Below, one piece after another: positions 35,521-48,095 of a DNA stretch of 64,000 bases. The position numbers and the translations under genes were made by a program. Source of the stretch: Clitopilus passeckerianus (Eukaryota > Basidiomycota > Agaricomycetes > Agaricales > Entolomataceae); NCBI GenBank assembly GCA_944990035.1, contig CALYLX010000134.1, positions 78,729 to 142,728 of the forward strand, in the 5' to 3' direction. The first letter of the stretch is position 1. The number at the start of each line of letters is the position of its first letter. The notes under the pieces were generated by a model. That model did no database searches. It was not told the DNA's origin and saw only the letters and a program-made list of their open reading frames with translations.

Positions 35521-37053
35521 ATGATATTAGAGCTACCCCTGGACTTGAAAACACTGGTTTTGGGCTATTTGGACCCCTTGGATACTCTCCATGTTCGGCA
35601 GGTACGACTCTGTTCTAAACTAACCCAGTTATATGGCTATATCCGCGAATCCATATAGACATGTCACACTTTACGTGATGCCACCCTTGACAAAATCTTA
35701 TGGTCGAGATATCTCGTAGATGCCTGCACGAACTACGGCATCTTACGTGCGACGTTCTCGATTGCACAAATGTCCCAGGAATCGGTGGAAGCTGCGGTCC
35801 TCAAACCGTACCGCTTTTCGAGGGCTCTGTGGATTCATGGTCAGGATGAATCTTTCTCACCCTGCGGGAATTGGGAAGTCTTGTCCCCGTCTTCTGGGAG
35901 GAGAATGGATGGTTGCATGCTCTTACCAGGCGGCCGTTTTGTTCTGACGGTGGTGAACGCACGCCTCATCGAACTATGGGATCTGGGAGATTCAGTCAGG
36001 GCTAGAGAGGCTACGTCCTCTGCATCTCTGGTTGCGGCATTGGAGACACCGGACAGAGGTCGGATTAAACAAACTTGGCTGACTAGCCTTGGACGGAAAT
36101 TGCGTTTTTTCTTCGTCTTCTTCGAACGTTCTCGATCCAATACAGTAGGAGACTGCGGGGTGTATGAAATAGATCCTTCCGCTCCATCTCCCCGTTTTAT
36201 ACTTCTCTCACGGGATCCCGGTGGTATTCACGTGTTGGAGTGCCTACGCTTCTCGGAGGACCTTGTAATCGGCGTTTCGTTGCGGTCCCGTAGCCTGGTG
36301 GTTTGGAACGTGATCACTGGTGAAAAAACAGGTTTTCCTATGGGGCAGAGCATGAAGAAATTATATGGTCCCCATGTGAGTCGCGAAATAGCTCCTGTCA
36401 ATCGATCATCAGAAGAGAACTGACAAGGGCACATTCTGAAGGAAGCAGTTTTCGATGGGAACCAATTCGTGTTCATTGATGGCTCCAAAGCACAAATCTG
36501 CAGGATCTCGCAGTTGGATCAGCACCAAACCAATACACCCACCGACATACAGCTGCCTTCGGCATCTCTCCACGGTTCTGGCTCTCACGTCATTCTAAGC
36601 CGTATTCATGAACACGGGGGCACCATATTCATCATTGGGTCGACCCATAGCAGGAACCGGCACGATCGACACCCAAGCGGTCATCTTCACCTTCTCGAAT
36701 CTGAGCAGCTCTCAGAAACAAGTCCAAAGGCCATCGTATCTGTGCTCAACAAAGAGCACTCCGTTCGTAGTCAACCAATTCGGATTACCGGAGTCGTAGG
36801 AAGCAGCCACGTCGGCTGCTTCCTACAGGAGGCTTGTCAGCCACAATGGTCTCAAAACCTGAGTATTATTGTACGTCTGGTGAAGCTCGCCGATGTCAGC
36901 GAGGACGGCGGCGTCATTCCGCGTAGGATGGTCGAAATCTCGCTGAGGTCGTCAGGACCCAGAGATGATTTTGCCATGTATTGCCCTTTTTCTGCCCGTG
37001 CCATTGTTTGGGAGAGAACGGGTGGAATACATGTATTTGATTGTCTAGATTAA
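35521..37053 (+). CDS. F-box protein with a beta-propeller-like C-terminal region
   Basis: Three exons (35521-35601, 35659-36367, 36428-37053) give 471 residues. The first 45 residues are an F-box: Leu-Pro-Leu-Asp-Leu-(x6)-Leu-Asp-Pro-Leu-Asp, then Val-Arg-Gln-Thr-Cys, and Leu-Trp-x-Arg-Tyr-Leu. F-boxes bind Skp1 to form SCF ubiquitin ligases. The remainder has repeated short beta motifs of the type Leu-Ile-Glu-Leu-Trp-Asp-Leu and Leu-Val-Val-Trp-Asn-Val, suggesting degenerate WD-type blades for substrate binding. The second donor (GTCCCC at 36368) is weak but is the one that keeps the frame; a stronger GTGAGT lies eight bases downstream, at 36376. Agaricomycetes carry many such F-box genes, so the target cannot be guessed. 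Confidence 0.82.
36796..36826. repeat. Perfect 13-bp inverted repeat inside the F-box gene
   Basis: GTAGGAAGCAGCC (36796-36808) is followed by a 5-nt loop ACGTC and the exact reverse complement (36814-36826). It lies wholly within exon 3, where it encodes Val-Gly-Ser-Ser-His-Val-Gly-Cys-Phe. Confidence 0.85.
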
Positions 37054-38118
37054 CCGTCGAACGATGCCCCCAATGTGACCCTTGAGTTCTCCCGGGGAAT
37101 GCTACTTCATATACTACAAATTCGAGGACACGCATGCGGAGAAGATGGTTGTTCATTACTTGAATGTGTGGTCATTATTGGAGAGGCGTATGGACGGATG
37201 TAGGCGACCAATGACATGATAGGAAGCCGTTCCATGCTGATTGGTAATGCTCGTAACCTACTAGTGGAGAATGCCCATAATTTATGAGAATAGCGCCTGC
37301 TAACCCCGCAATGAAGTGGTGGCAGAGTCGGAAGAAGTCCAAATGTCTGGTCTTGCGAACGATAAGAGAGGAGGCAGGCTATTCATTTTGGAGGGTTGCT
37401 TCCTCAGAGCAGATGGTCCGTTACGCAGAGCATCCTCAGTCAAAGACACCTTCTGTCCTGGCCTACAGTCCCTGGCACTTATGTGAAACCTTTACGCGAC
37501 AAGATCGGAGAAGACACATACCATTACTTGAAGCACGTATGTCATAGCGATGCAGTGAATAGAGGCAGAATCAGGAACCTTCTAGCTTACACGTCATTTA
37601 TACCCCAGTTCTGAACGAAGCGAGTGCAATTTTGGCCAGAGTTGAGCGCTTGGAGACCTGGAGGATCAACTTGAATTCATTCATTTAAGTATGGGCAGCG
37701 TTTCACATGAACAACAACATGAGCAAAAACAGCCAGCCTGTGAATCTGACGTGTGATTTCCAGCAGCATTGCAAATCAAGAGCGCTTCCTTGGTTGAACC
37801 CATCAAGAACCCATGTTTCTTGTGTGGTCGGCCAGAATGCCGATGAAAAGGCGCACCTCAAACAAGTCAGACCATACACAGTTCGGAGGCCAGGTGTGAG
37901 GATCCCCGGAGACAAGAGCCTTGAGAAAGGTCGTAGCTTCATTGAATAGCCAAAAACACGCGAATCAGGCGTCATGGCGGCGTAAAGCACAACGGCCGAG
38001 CTGTGTGGCCGTGAATGAAAGGACAAGGCTATTAGCCGACTTACCTAAGCAAGTTGCGAAACCCTTTCCCTCTTGAGGCCGCCTCAGTCGCAAGCTTGAT
38101 CTTGCACGATTCCTCGCA
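37054..38118. other. About 1.1 kb without a supported gene
   Basis: Short frames on both strands show no recognisable protein and no splice-consistent gene. I found no tRNA or repeat arms. The 38050-38118 part is the F-BAR gene leader. Confidence 0.4.
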
Positions 38119-41100
38119 ATGACGGCCAGACGGCAAGCGTCGACAACGTCGCTCTCGAGATATGCTAGAGCAAACTCTCCTGGATTTCAGAATCACTCTT
38201 TGGATTTTTGCAATGCCTTCTGGGGCATGAACGATACTGGTGTGGAGGTGCTGTTCGCACGAATGCGCGGGGCAACTCGAACAATGGAGGAGTTGAAGAA
38301 TTACTGGAAAGAACGGTGTGTATCATTTGTCCTCTCAAATTGCTTACACCTGACCCGGTGAACTCAAGCGCTGCAATTGAAGATGATTACGCCAAAAGGT
38401 TGAAAAAGTTGTCCAAGACCGACCTGGGAAGGGACGAGATTGGGTGAGTATCCAACCTCTCTTCAACTGCTGGGTTAAGCTGCAAGGTCTGCGCGTGTCA
38501 TGCTCAACAAATTGCCGCGTCATACCCAGCTGAAGTGTTCGATAACACGAGGCTTTCTCCAATTATCTCACACAAACCGAATGATCATTTCAACTAACAA
38601 TTGCGTGTATCTAGGGACTTACGCCATTGTCTCAAGACGATACAGGAAGAAACAGACAGACAAGCTGGATACCATACCGGCTTGGCTGGCCAGATACGGA
38701 CAGAGCTGGAGAACACTGCGTCGACATTCCATTCACGGCAGGTTCACTTCAGGAAGAACTTCCAAGCTGGAATCGAGAAAGAATGGAAGGCGAAGCAAGC
38801 TCAAGAGGCTCATGTCAACAAAGCACGTGAGAAATACGAACAAGATTGTGTTCGCATAAACTCGTACACTGCGCAGTCGTCACTTGTTCAAGGCAAAGAT
38901 CTGGACAAGATCACCTTGAAACTCGAGCGTGCTCAAGCCACCGTACAAGCCAATGAACGTGATTTTGCAAACTTCGCCAAGGCTCTTGCAGAAACTACTT
39001 CGAGATGGGAGGTTGATTGGAAGGCGTTCTGCGACAGTTGCCAAGATTTTGAAGAGCAAAGAATAGAGTTTATGAAGGACAACATGTGGGCTTATGCCAA
39101 TGCCGTCTCCACCGTTTGCGTTCAGGATGACGAGGTATGTCATTTTGATCGATCCTCATTCGCGCCCATTAAAACCATTGTGTATCAGTCGTGCGAGAAA
39201 GTCCGCGTTTCTCTCGAACAAATGGAGCCCGACAAAGAGATGGAGAATTTCGTTCGAGATTACGGGACTGGAAACCAAATTCCGGATCCACCGGCTTTCA
39301 TCAACTACAACACGCCTGACGCCATCCCCTCCCATTCAGCACGCCCAACATATCGCATGGCTCAATTTCCACGTTCCTCTCAGCGCGAACTACCTCGCGA
39401 AGCTCCTCATGGCCAGGATGATTATGGTGATGCCGCCGTAGTAAACACCGCCGGAGTTGGGGCTGGTGGCTCAAGACGTGATTCCGTCTATGACCCCTCC
39501 ACGCGTTCTGTGAGACGACAGAGCACCCTTCCACCTCAGCAGCAGCAACAGCAACAACAGGGCCCCGTCAACGGTACGCACTCTGTGAGCCCCGGACCAG
39601 GACCTTCTACGTCCCCAGGTGCCGATCAAGCATTCGCCAGGAGACAGTCACGCCGTCAATCACATCGCGTCCCACCTCCCCAAGACCCACTTGCTGAGCC
39701 TATTGATCCTAATGCTGAGACCTACATCAAGATTGGCGAGAATGCCTACAGGGCTGATCCTACCAAGGACCCTCAGTCTGAAAGTGGCTTCTTTGGACGG
39801 AATGGGTCCACGTCGCCTTCCAAGATGACCAATGGTACCGTTGACCCTCTTGCTAAGCACATGGAGGACCTCAAGAATGCCGTTGCGGGTTCAGGAAGCA
39901 TTCGCCGAGCATCCTTGTTACCCCAACAGCAGCAGCAGCAGCAGCAATCTCCTGACAAGCCGGGTCCTGCCAACCCAAGGATGTCGATGAAAGGACATGC
40001 TCCATCGGGTTCATCCCTGTCGTTGCCTAGCGGATCCTCTCCCCCGCCGAATAGGGACTATCGAAACTCTGCTGAGATGGTCGTCGGTTCCCATCCTTCC
40101 GCTGCTCCTCAACAGCCTTCTCGCTCGCCTTCACCTCAGCCTCCTACTGCCGCATTCATGAGACCACGTCAATCCATTGATCCGTCGGATTCTCAGCGCA
40201 TCCAGGAGGTGCTCCAGGACTACCAACAGTCGCTTCCAGGCGAACGCCGCAGGTCCATTTCTCGATCGCCGAGCTACAATGCGAGCGCACGAAACAGCAT
40301 CAGCCCTTCGAGCCAGAGGCCAATAAGTCAGAGTCCTGCCAACCCGCCCAACCAACCCAATACAGCGCAGACCCATCAACCCAGTCTCAGTCAAAGCCAG
40401 AGTCAACTGCAGACCCTCTCACGCCCGGCTAGCCAAGTCGGCCATGCTGGCATTGGTGCCCATGGTTCTCGCAGCCCAAGTCCACAACCTCTCTCCCGCG
40501 GCCCTAGCCCTGCTCCTCCTCAGACGTTACAGCAACCATCGCAACAGGCTGGTCCTGTTCAACGACGGAATAGCTTCATTCAACCGCCTGCACAAAATGT
40601 TGCGAGGAGCCCAAGTCCAAACTCTGTTGGGATCGTTCTTGGCCCCGATGGTAGGGTTGTGCAAGATGTCATGGCTCAGCAATTCCAGGAGCAGCAGCAA
40701 CAGCAGCAACAACAAAGGCAAATGCAGCCTCAGCAGCAGTATCGACCACCTCAACAACAGCAACAGCCAGTTGTTCAGGCACCTCCTCCCCAACAAATAC
40801 CCCAGCAGCAGCAACCTCAACAACCGCCACAGCCTTATGGTGCCCTGGTACAGCAAAACAACGGACAAAGGAGGACGAGCTACATGGCTCCTCAACAACA
40901 ACAGCAACAGCAAGCTCCCCCTCCACAGAATTATGGCGTGACGCCTCCTCCCCCTCAGAATATGTATCAGCAGCCGGTCCAGCACCAGGCGTCACAATCC
41001 AGCATCAACTCGCGCCCGAGCTATGTGCAACAAGCACCTCCACCACAAGCAGCGTACAATCCAGCCCCTGCTCCGGCTCCAGCTCACACTCCCCAACCTA

Positions 41101-41675
41101 TGTACAATAACGCACCTCCGCCAATGAATTATGCTCAGCCGCCGCCGCCCCAAGCACAAGTGCCTCCCCCGCAACAGCAACAGCAACCACAATCGGCCTA
41201 TCAGCAACCTGGGGCATTGAGCGGCTTGCAGAGAGGCGCTAGCTTGTATTATGGAAATGGACAACCACAACAGCCAAGGTTAAATGCGCCCCAGTATGGT
41301 GGATATGGAGGAGGGTACAGTCCTGGGAGATCACCGAGTCCCCAACCACCTCCACCTGTTCCCCAGATTCCAGCGCACGTTTCTGCTCCTCCTACTGGGC
41401 AGACCACGGAGGATGGGCAGCCCATTCTGTTCTATGGTGCGTTTAGGTTGAATACTGATAATGGAATAAATCTGACATGAATTCTTAATTTCCTAGTCAA
41501 AGCTCTGTATGACTACGCTGCTACGATTGACGAAGAATTCGACTTCCAGGCGGGAGATATCATCGCTGTCACTGCTACACCTGAAGACGGTTGGTGGAGT
41601 GGAGAACTCTTGGATGAGGACAGGCGGCAGAGGGGAAGACACATTTTCCCGAGCAATTTCGTTTGCCTCTTCTGA
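38119..41675 (+). CDS. F-BAR/SH3 cytokinesis protein (Cdc15/Imp2/Hof1 family)
   Basis: Five exons (38119-38315, 38369-38443, 38615-39134, 39189-41436, 41497-41675) give 1072 residues. Residues about 25-290 form an F-BAR domain: Phe-Cys-Asn-Ala-Phe-Trp-Gly start, Ala-Arg-Met-Arg-Gly-Ala-Thr, Ile-Glu-Asp-Asp-Tyr-Ala-Lys-Arg-Leu, then long helices. A disordered middle of over 650 residues is rich in Pro, Ser and Gln, with several poly-Gln runs encoded by CAG/CAA and many Arg-x-x-Ser-Pro sites likely to be phosphorylated. The last 60 residues are an SH3 domain (Ala-Leu-Tyr-Asp-Tyr-Ala, then Gly-Trp-Trp-Ser-Gly-Glu). This family bends membrane and links it to the actomyosin ring at septation. Intron 3 (54 nt) is in frame and stop-free. 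Confidence 0.92.
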
Positions 41676-44661
41676 CAATGATGAACTCAAGCTTCAAGCT
41701 TCAAGGCTGGCCTATCTGGTTACTTGATTTCTACACGATTTTTCATGTCTTATCTTACTACCTCGCTCCTTTTTTTCTGCTTTCTCATTGATCTACTTTA
41801 CTATGACCATGCACGAGACTGTATACCTGTATACCTTGACTGTTTTCTGTCATACCAGTACATACCTGCCATCTGTTGATACACCCTCCTTTCAATGTTC
41901 AGTGCCTGCTTATGTTTCTCGTTCCTTTTACGTCGAGTGTGAATCTGCCTTCGGTGTCTGGTACTCCGCCCTTGCGCGAGGTGATCGGGGTGTTACACAC
42001 ATTGACATGACACTCGTTCAGTGTCCCCTGGACCTTGAGGAGGACCATAGGCCGCAAGCCTTTAATCTCCACCACTGGGATACCCATTTATACGCCGAGC
42101 GCCTAACCTTACCTAGTCCACTAGTTCACGAGGCCCGGTAACCTCCGCAGAGCCCAGCTGTTGGTACATTTCCACCTTCCTTGCACAGACTCATGGGGGA
42201 CCTTCTGACCGCCACCATATTCGATAGAGACTCTTCCTGGCTCTTTCCAGGTGACGGCATCAAGAAAACCGCCCATCTATAGGACAGATTGACGGTGACT
42301 GGCCGAAAGATTTGCCTCGACACCGGAAGGAGCAAAGATACTGTATTGGGACCTCGATCCGCTAGGACGTATTGTTCTACGGCAGGAATGGCGGTTGTGT
42401 ATAGCCTCCGTGAGTAAACAAAGCGACATTTACACATTGATTTTCAACAATGGAGAGGTCTTTTCGTTGGTAAGTAGTTCCCTGAGCCAGGTCTTTGGCA
42501 TCGTAGATCGTTGTGCTGGACGTGGCCGGGTCTGGTATGTGGATCAGCTGGTCGAGGATGCGTGATCACACGAATTGGCTCCATATGGATGGCATTGCTA
42601 TGGAAGGGACCGAGCGGCTGACTACATATTTGTCCGGGGGACTGGATGCGGATTCCGACCAGCACGCTTTCTTTCCTCCTTCCATCGCCGCATTCGCAAC
42701 ACAGAGGGTGTAGGGGAAAGATTTCTTTGAAACCATTCACAGAGACTCTCAGGAGGTTCAACAGTCTTGTTTGAAAAGCACCCGAACGGACTAGACTCCG
42801 AAACAACGATTTGGCCCAGTTGCGATCGTTATTGTTTCACCGACAGGGCAAAGGAACTATAAGTGCAACCCTACACTATACCGTACCGTTATCCGGCCAT
42901 CGTAAGAATCGGCAGGATCACCTTTGTGGGGTTCGGGTTTTGTTATAAAGAGGCGGCAGACAACTAAGGTACCGTACAGGCCTCCCGTAGCCGACCGCAT
43001 CCGCTCACCGAATTTCTCCAGACCAGAGTGCATACCTCCGCCGTCTTATAGGCATCGTCTTGACTCCAACGCTCATTGTTCACCTTCATCATCGACCTGC
43101 ACGTCGTCAGCTAGCTCATCGTCGCTACTGATTACCACCCCTACAATACCCACACGACCACCAGGCACCTCCTTGTCCCAACTTTAGCGCTATCATGATG
43201 CGAGCCTCCTCTGAGCTCTACGTTCATCCCGACCTCACTTCCTCGGAAGTTTGGGGCAACAACGACACGTCGTCAAAAGCACGCGTGTATTCTGTATTCG
43301 GAGCCATTTCCGTCGCAACAGCAGCGTCGACATACGCAGTCTGTCAATACACATCCCTAGGCAAGTCAATACAGCAAAGGTGTGTAGCGCCTTCACTGAC
43401 GTCCTTGTTACATCTAGTTGACGCACTTGGGAGTAGCGTGCTCTTCCAGAAGTGGCTATAGGGGCTCTGCTCCCAGACTACGGCCTTCCTTGGTCGATTG
43501 CTAACCTCAGCTAGAGCTGCGGGTTTCTCACCATCTATCACACGATCATCAACATCGAGTCGTTGTACTATTAGTATCCTGGTCCCAAGCATTGCTGTTC
43601 AAATCGGCAGTGGCTGTTCACTACTCTTTCTTCTTACCACCCACCCCTTTACACGTTGGATTGGATGTAAAATATTGTTGTTTCTGGCCTTTCTCTGCCT
43701 TTGTACGCACGCCCACTTTCTTTCTTTCACCTAGCCTATTGCAATTCCCATATGTAACGCATGCTCATCCTGTACCACTACCACGCATAGCTGTTGTTTC
43801 TTTACGCCTGTACTCTCGCCATCCAATTGGGCAATAACGATCTATCCTTATTCCTCATCGCACCCAGCCCTCTTGTCAGTGTCCGACTCGCATCTGACTA
43901 TCTAACCGCCATTCTGATCGGCCATACGAGGTTATGCCAGGCATCGGTTACATCGGTTGTGCCAGTACAAGGCCACGGTTACAATGCGCCCCATGGTACC
44001 CGGTCATCTTCCTTCTGCCATCTTTTCTATTGCAGCAACAAGTTCATCATTCTCGACGTACCTACGGGTTCTACAGCTTGCCTGGGCCCACAACATTCCG
44101 AGTCTTCCGGGCACGTTTGCGAGCATGTTGCATGGTATCAGATAACGACCACCTTGACGTTTCGTCGAAGGTGATCTCGTTGGGGACTTTTCTCTCGATT
44201 ACACGACTGCAACATGCACATTGTCAAGGAAGACATTCCGGAAACGCTCAGAAGATACCCCTTTAGAATGAACTCGACTGTCTGGACGAGACCTGATCTG
44301 CGGGCGCTACTGGAACCACTTTCCTCCAGTGCGGCCGTACCAAAAATTAGTCTTTAGTGAGCAATCTGGCACTCCACTGTCAAAACCGCAATCGAGTTGC
44401 CATCTGAGGCTCTCTTCCTTCGGTCCGTCATAAGTCGCTATCATGTGGTTTAGATGGGCCTGCGGTATCGGGGGAGAATCGCATATGCATCACTAGATTG
44501 GAGGACCAAGTCCTCCCGCGAAGGGTGGCTGGTGGTCCAACCCCAGAGTACATGGGTACGTAGGTGTACGTAGGTCCACCGTTTTCCACGTCTATCGTCC
44601 ATCGCTGGTCTGAGACCAGCCTGAGAAAACCAAAGCCGTCTGATTTCTGGTGTATACGCTT
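41676..44661. other. 3-kb gene-poor interval
   Basis: No gene is supported. A plus-strand frame at 43195-43461 (88 codons) has one hydrophobic stretch that could be a membrane segment but no known family. Direct CGTAGGT copies occur near 44560. I could not find transposon arms or coding remnants, although the interval is unusually long for this window. Confidence 0.4.
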
Positions 44662-46209
44662 CTATTTCCCCTTTCCTTTGCCGCCAGGTTTTCCCTTACC
44701 ACCAAACGACTTTCCTTCAAACCCAGGTCGTGCTTTAGTCTTCTTCCCAGCTGCACCTTTTGATAGTCCTTTCCGCTTGTCGTTTCTGCGCTCGTTGCGC
44801 ATAGCGAGGTTATCTGTGCGTTTTTTCTGTTTGGCAGCCAAGGATTTCTCGAGCTGCTCTTTCCGGTCGTCCCTGCAATGCATACATCAGTAAAGGAGTC
44901 GGATATGGGAAAAATGAGAAAGAACGCCCACCATTCCTTCTTGCTTCTCCCCTTCTCCTTCTCCTTCCTCTTGACGGCCTTTTTCAGTCTACCTTCGTCA
45001 TCCCTAACCTTCACACCCTCCATCCGTGCTTCGGCCTTACTCCACTTATCCCTCTCTTCAATCGCCTTCCTCTTCTCCTCTGACATCGACGAGAGCTTCT
45101 CTTTTTGTTTAGCAAGCTGCTCGAGGGCATGTTGTGGGTTAGAGCTGGACGCAGCGCCTTTGAGCTTTTTGAAGGAACGGGATGAGTCCCCAGAGAGGGT
45201 TGAAAAAGCGATGGTGGTTAGTTTTGAATGGGGTCCTGCGAGGTTGGCCTTGGGCCGGGAAGGGTCGGGGACTAGGAGTTGGGTCTGTAGATAGATTATT
45301 ATTCAATCATATTGAAACGAAAATAACCCTCAAAGATCATACCTTTGTGATATTCCCAGCCTCCCTCCGCTGGTTGGCTTTACCCTCCTTATCCTGACCC
45401 TTCTTTCCTTTCCCTCTCGCCTCCTCCTCCCTCCTGATCTTCTCCTTCGTCTCTTTCCTTCTCCGCTCCCGCATAGCAGCCATCCGTCGTCTCCTGTCCT
45501 CGATTAGTTGGTCTTTCCCGCTCAAGCCCGAATCCGCGCCTCGTCCACCACGCCGGAGCTCAGCCATCCGAGCGTGTAATTTTGTGCGGAGCTCCTCAAT
45601 ACCGCCCGATGCAGGCATTGGTGTGAGTGAGGCAGATAGGGTGTCGTCTGCGTCCATGGCATCTTCAGCATCGTCTTCCCCTTCAGCTTCGCCATCCGAA
45701 TCATCGTTTTCGTCCTCGTCGCCGTCGATTTCGATACCGACGTCCATGTCAAGTGCATCGTCTTCTTCATCTGAGTCTTCGTCGTGTGGGGCAGCACGCT
45801 TGTTCTTGCCTTTGCCCTTTTCGTTTTGGATGTCTATTATAGACTTGTGGTTTGCCGGGTCAAGCTGATGGTAGAAATGTTAATCATGAATTCAATAGAA
45901 AGAATAGGGAGGGCGAATACCTTGTCCCGTTTGGCCTTTTTTGTGGCCTCTTTGATAGCCTGCTTTGGAGCTTTCTGCTTCTTGCTATGTTTTTGGTACT
46001 TTGAGGACTATTCGGAGAAAACCCAAGGTCACAGAAAATTGCAATGAAAAACATGATATTTAGCAATGACTATCTGAGGAAAGGCTCACATATTCCTCAG
46101 TCTGGTCCTGAACGATATAATATTTCGCCGGGATCAATTTGAGTAGGTTCTCAAATGTTTCGTTATGCTTCTCAAGGGAAGCACGTAGGGTTGCAGCAGG
46201 TGTAGGCAT
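44662..46209 (-). CDS. RRP14: SURF6/Rrp14 ribosome biogenesis protein
   Basis: Five exons (46209-46090, 46007-45921, 45864-45343, 45284-44932, 44872-44662) give 430 residues. A conserved N-terminal block ([12 protein letters not shown] ... Ile-Pro-Ala-Lys-Tyr-Tyr) is followed by a long acidic tract (bases 45640-45800). The Lys/Arg/Glu-rich SURF6 helical region comes next, with Leu-Arg-x-Lys-Leu-His-Ala-Arg-Met. The C-terminus contains Asp-Asn-Leu-x-x-Arg-x-Glu-Arg-Arg and a Gly-Lys tail. Yeast Rrp14 is a nucleolar factor needed for 18S and 25S rRNA maturation. It shares a 217-bp divergent promoter with the PTPA gene. Confidence 0.9.
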
Positions 46210-46426
46210 AGTCGGTGAAGCCTTTGTTCGCTACCCAGTAACGTTTAAATGACCGTCTGCACCGTCGACGGCGATGAACTTGAGAGAGGAGGAGGTTGGG
46301 ACGAAGGAGAAAAAGTTAAGGTTAGGGTTTGTCCTCAATGCCGATGATTGATCATGGAGGTCCCGCTTAGCTTGAGGCTGCTCGCGAAGATCTCACAAAC
46401 CTCGAGCTTCATTCTTGACCACAACA
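46210..46426. promoter_or_regulatory. Shared divergent promoter, SURF6 / PTPA
   Basis: The 217 bp between two divergent ATGs must contain both core promoters. I see no TATA box. A GGTTAGGGTTTG motif (about 46320) resembles telomere-type TTAGGG sequence, which in yeasts is sometimes a transcription-factor site. Confidence 0.4.
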
Positions 46427-47892
46427 ATGGGCTACAAAATACCACATAAAGCTATCTTGACACAGGAGCAGCTTGCGTACTTCCAGACATGCAAAACTCA
46501 TGAAAGGATCATGAATTATATCGAGGCTTTGAACGATGCAGTAGTCGGTGCAAAGCTGACTGACAAATTGGAGGAACCATTATCTCCTGTACGCTTACCT
46601 TCATGCCATTCTCTTCATTGAGCTATGTTTTAATATAAAGATATCTAACAAGGCTCATATAGGGAGTAACATCGATTCTACACGTCCTTGATCAAGTCGA
46701 AGACATTGCAAAGTCAACGCCGCCAGTGGAGAACGCTGCTTCGCGGTTTGGCAACCCTGCGTTCAGGACATTCTATGATAAGGTCGCAGAGGCGTCAACA
46801 GCTTTTCATAAAGAAATATCCGGACTTCCAGAAGATGCGATCCAGGAAGTCGAGCTGTATTTCAAGGAATCATGGGGGAATAGGTCGAGGATTGATTATG
46901 GCAGTGGGATGGAGTTGAATTTCATGTGTTGGCTGTAGGTCCTTTACACTCATGCTTCTTTCTTCTTAATCTGACCGGTTCATTTGCCTTGTAGGATATG
47001 CCTGGGCCAGCTCGGCGTAACCACTGCCGCCGATCAAAAAGTCCTTGTAATCAAGGTCTTTTGGCGGTACATCCAGGTAATGCGAATACTCCAGTCGACA
47101 TATTGGCTTGAACCGGCCGGATCGCATGGCGTCTGGGGTTTGGACGACTATCACTTCCTTCCCTTCCTGTTTGGAGCTGCACAATTGCGTGGTGAGGACG
47201 CTACAATTACCTTACCCCAATGATGTCTCACGATGATTTTAGGCCACAAATATATCCGACCAAAAGCCATCCATGACCCAGAGATCGTGGACGAATACTC
47301 AAAACACTATATCTACTTCGCCTGTATAAAGTTCATCAACTCAGTCAAAACCGCCTCTCTACGATGGCATTCTCCTATGCTGGATGACATCTCAGCCGTA
47401 CGTCTCTTTCTGACTCCCGCACACATCACTCGAAATAACACTATTCCGTCTTCAAAGGTGAAAACTTGGGACAAAGTCAACTCAGGCCTGCTCAAAATGT
47501 ATCGCGCCGAAGTCCTGAACAAACTCCCCGTAGTCCAACACGTCCTCTTCGGGTCCATCCTCCCCTGGGACGGTCCTCTCCCTCCTTCAAACTCCTCACA
47601 CAACGGTGCACCCGTGCCCATCGCCTCAGTGAGCGTTCCCTCCTCCTTCCCTGCACACCTACCTCCTCCCCACGCGGCTTCACATTCACACAATGGAGGA
47701 AGGGAAGAAGGCGACCATTGGGGACATGCGCATACAATGGCTGAGGCCAGAGAGACTCTGGCGGGCGGGTTTGGAGATTGTTGTGGTATCCCGGTACCGT
47801 CTGCTTTTGGAGCTGCGAAGGCGGAGCAGGAGAAGCAGAAGAGCGGATTGAGGATTGTTGGTGCTGGGATTAGGCCCGTGCCGTTTGATTGA
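46427..47892 (+). CDS. PP2A activator / peptidyl-prolyl isomerase (PTPA, Rrd1/Rrd2 family)
   Basis: Five exons (46427-46588, 46663-46934, 46995-47191, 47243-47397, 47458-47892) give 406 residues. The PTPA fold is clear: [29 protein letters not shown], and a Ile-Arg-Pro-Lys-x-Ile segment. The protein reactivates protein phosphatase 2A and isomerises a prolyl bond in its catalytic subunit; it acts in cytosol and nucleus. A non-conserved His/Ser-rich C-terminal extension (from about residue 300) carries the end of the last exon. The first ATG downstream of the SURF6 promoter is used. Confidence 0.93.
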
Positions 47893-48095
47893 TGAGGTTG
47901 GGATGCTGGAATGAGGAAGGGATGGATAGGTTATTGTGCATTATATTGGATTTGCATGTTCAAGCCAGCACCGTTATTGGATTCAGCTGCCCAAGAGGTA
48001 AAGTCGACACGTAATTGATCTTAGAAAAGTTGTCTCCTGGAGAGTACAATTGGCGCTGGCATACACTTTACAAGGAAATCTAAAAACGAAGTGAA

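Noticed and set aside
47077..47097. Possible short intron in PTPA (GTAATGCG..CCAG)
   Set aside because: It is too short, and the unspliced reading matches the conserved family sequence.
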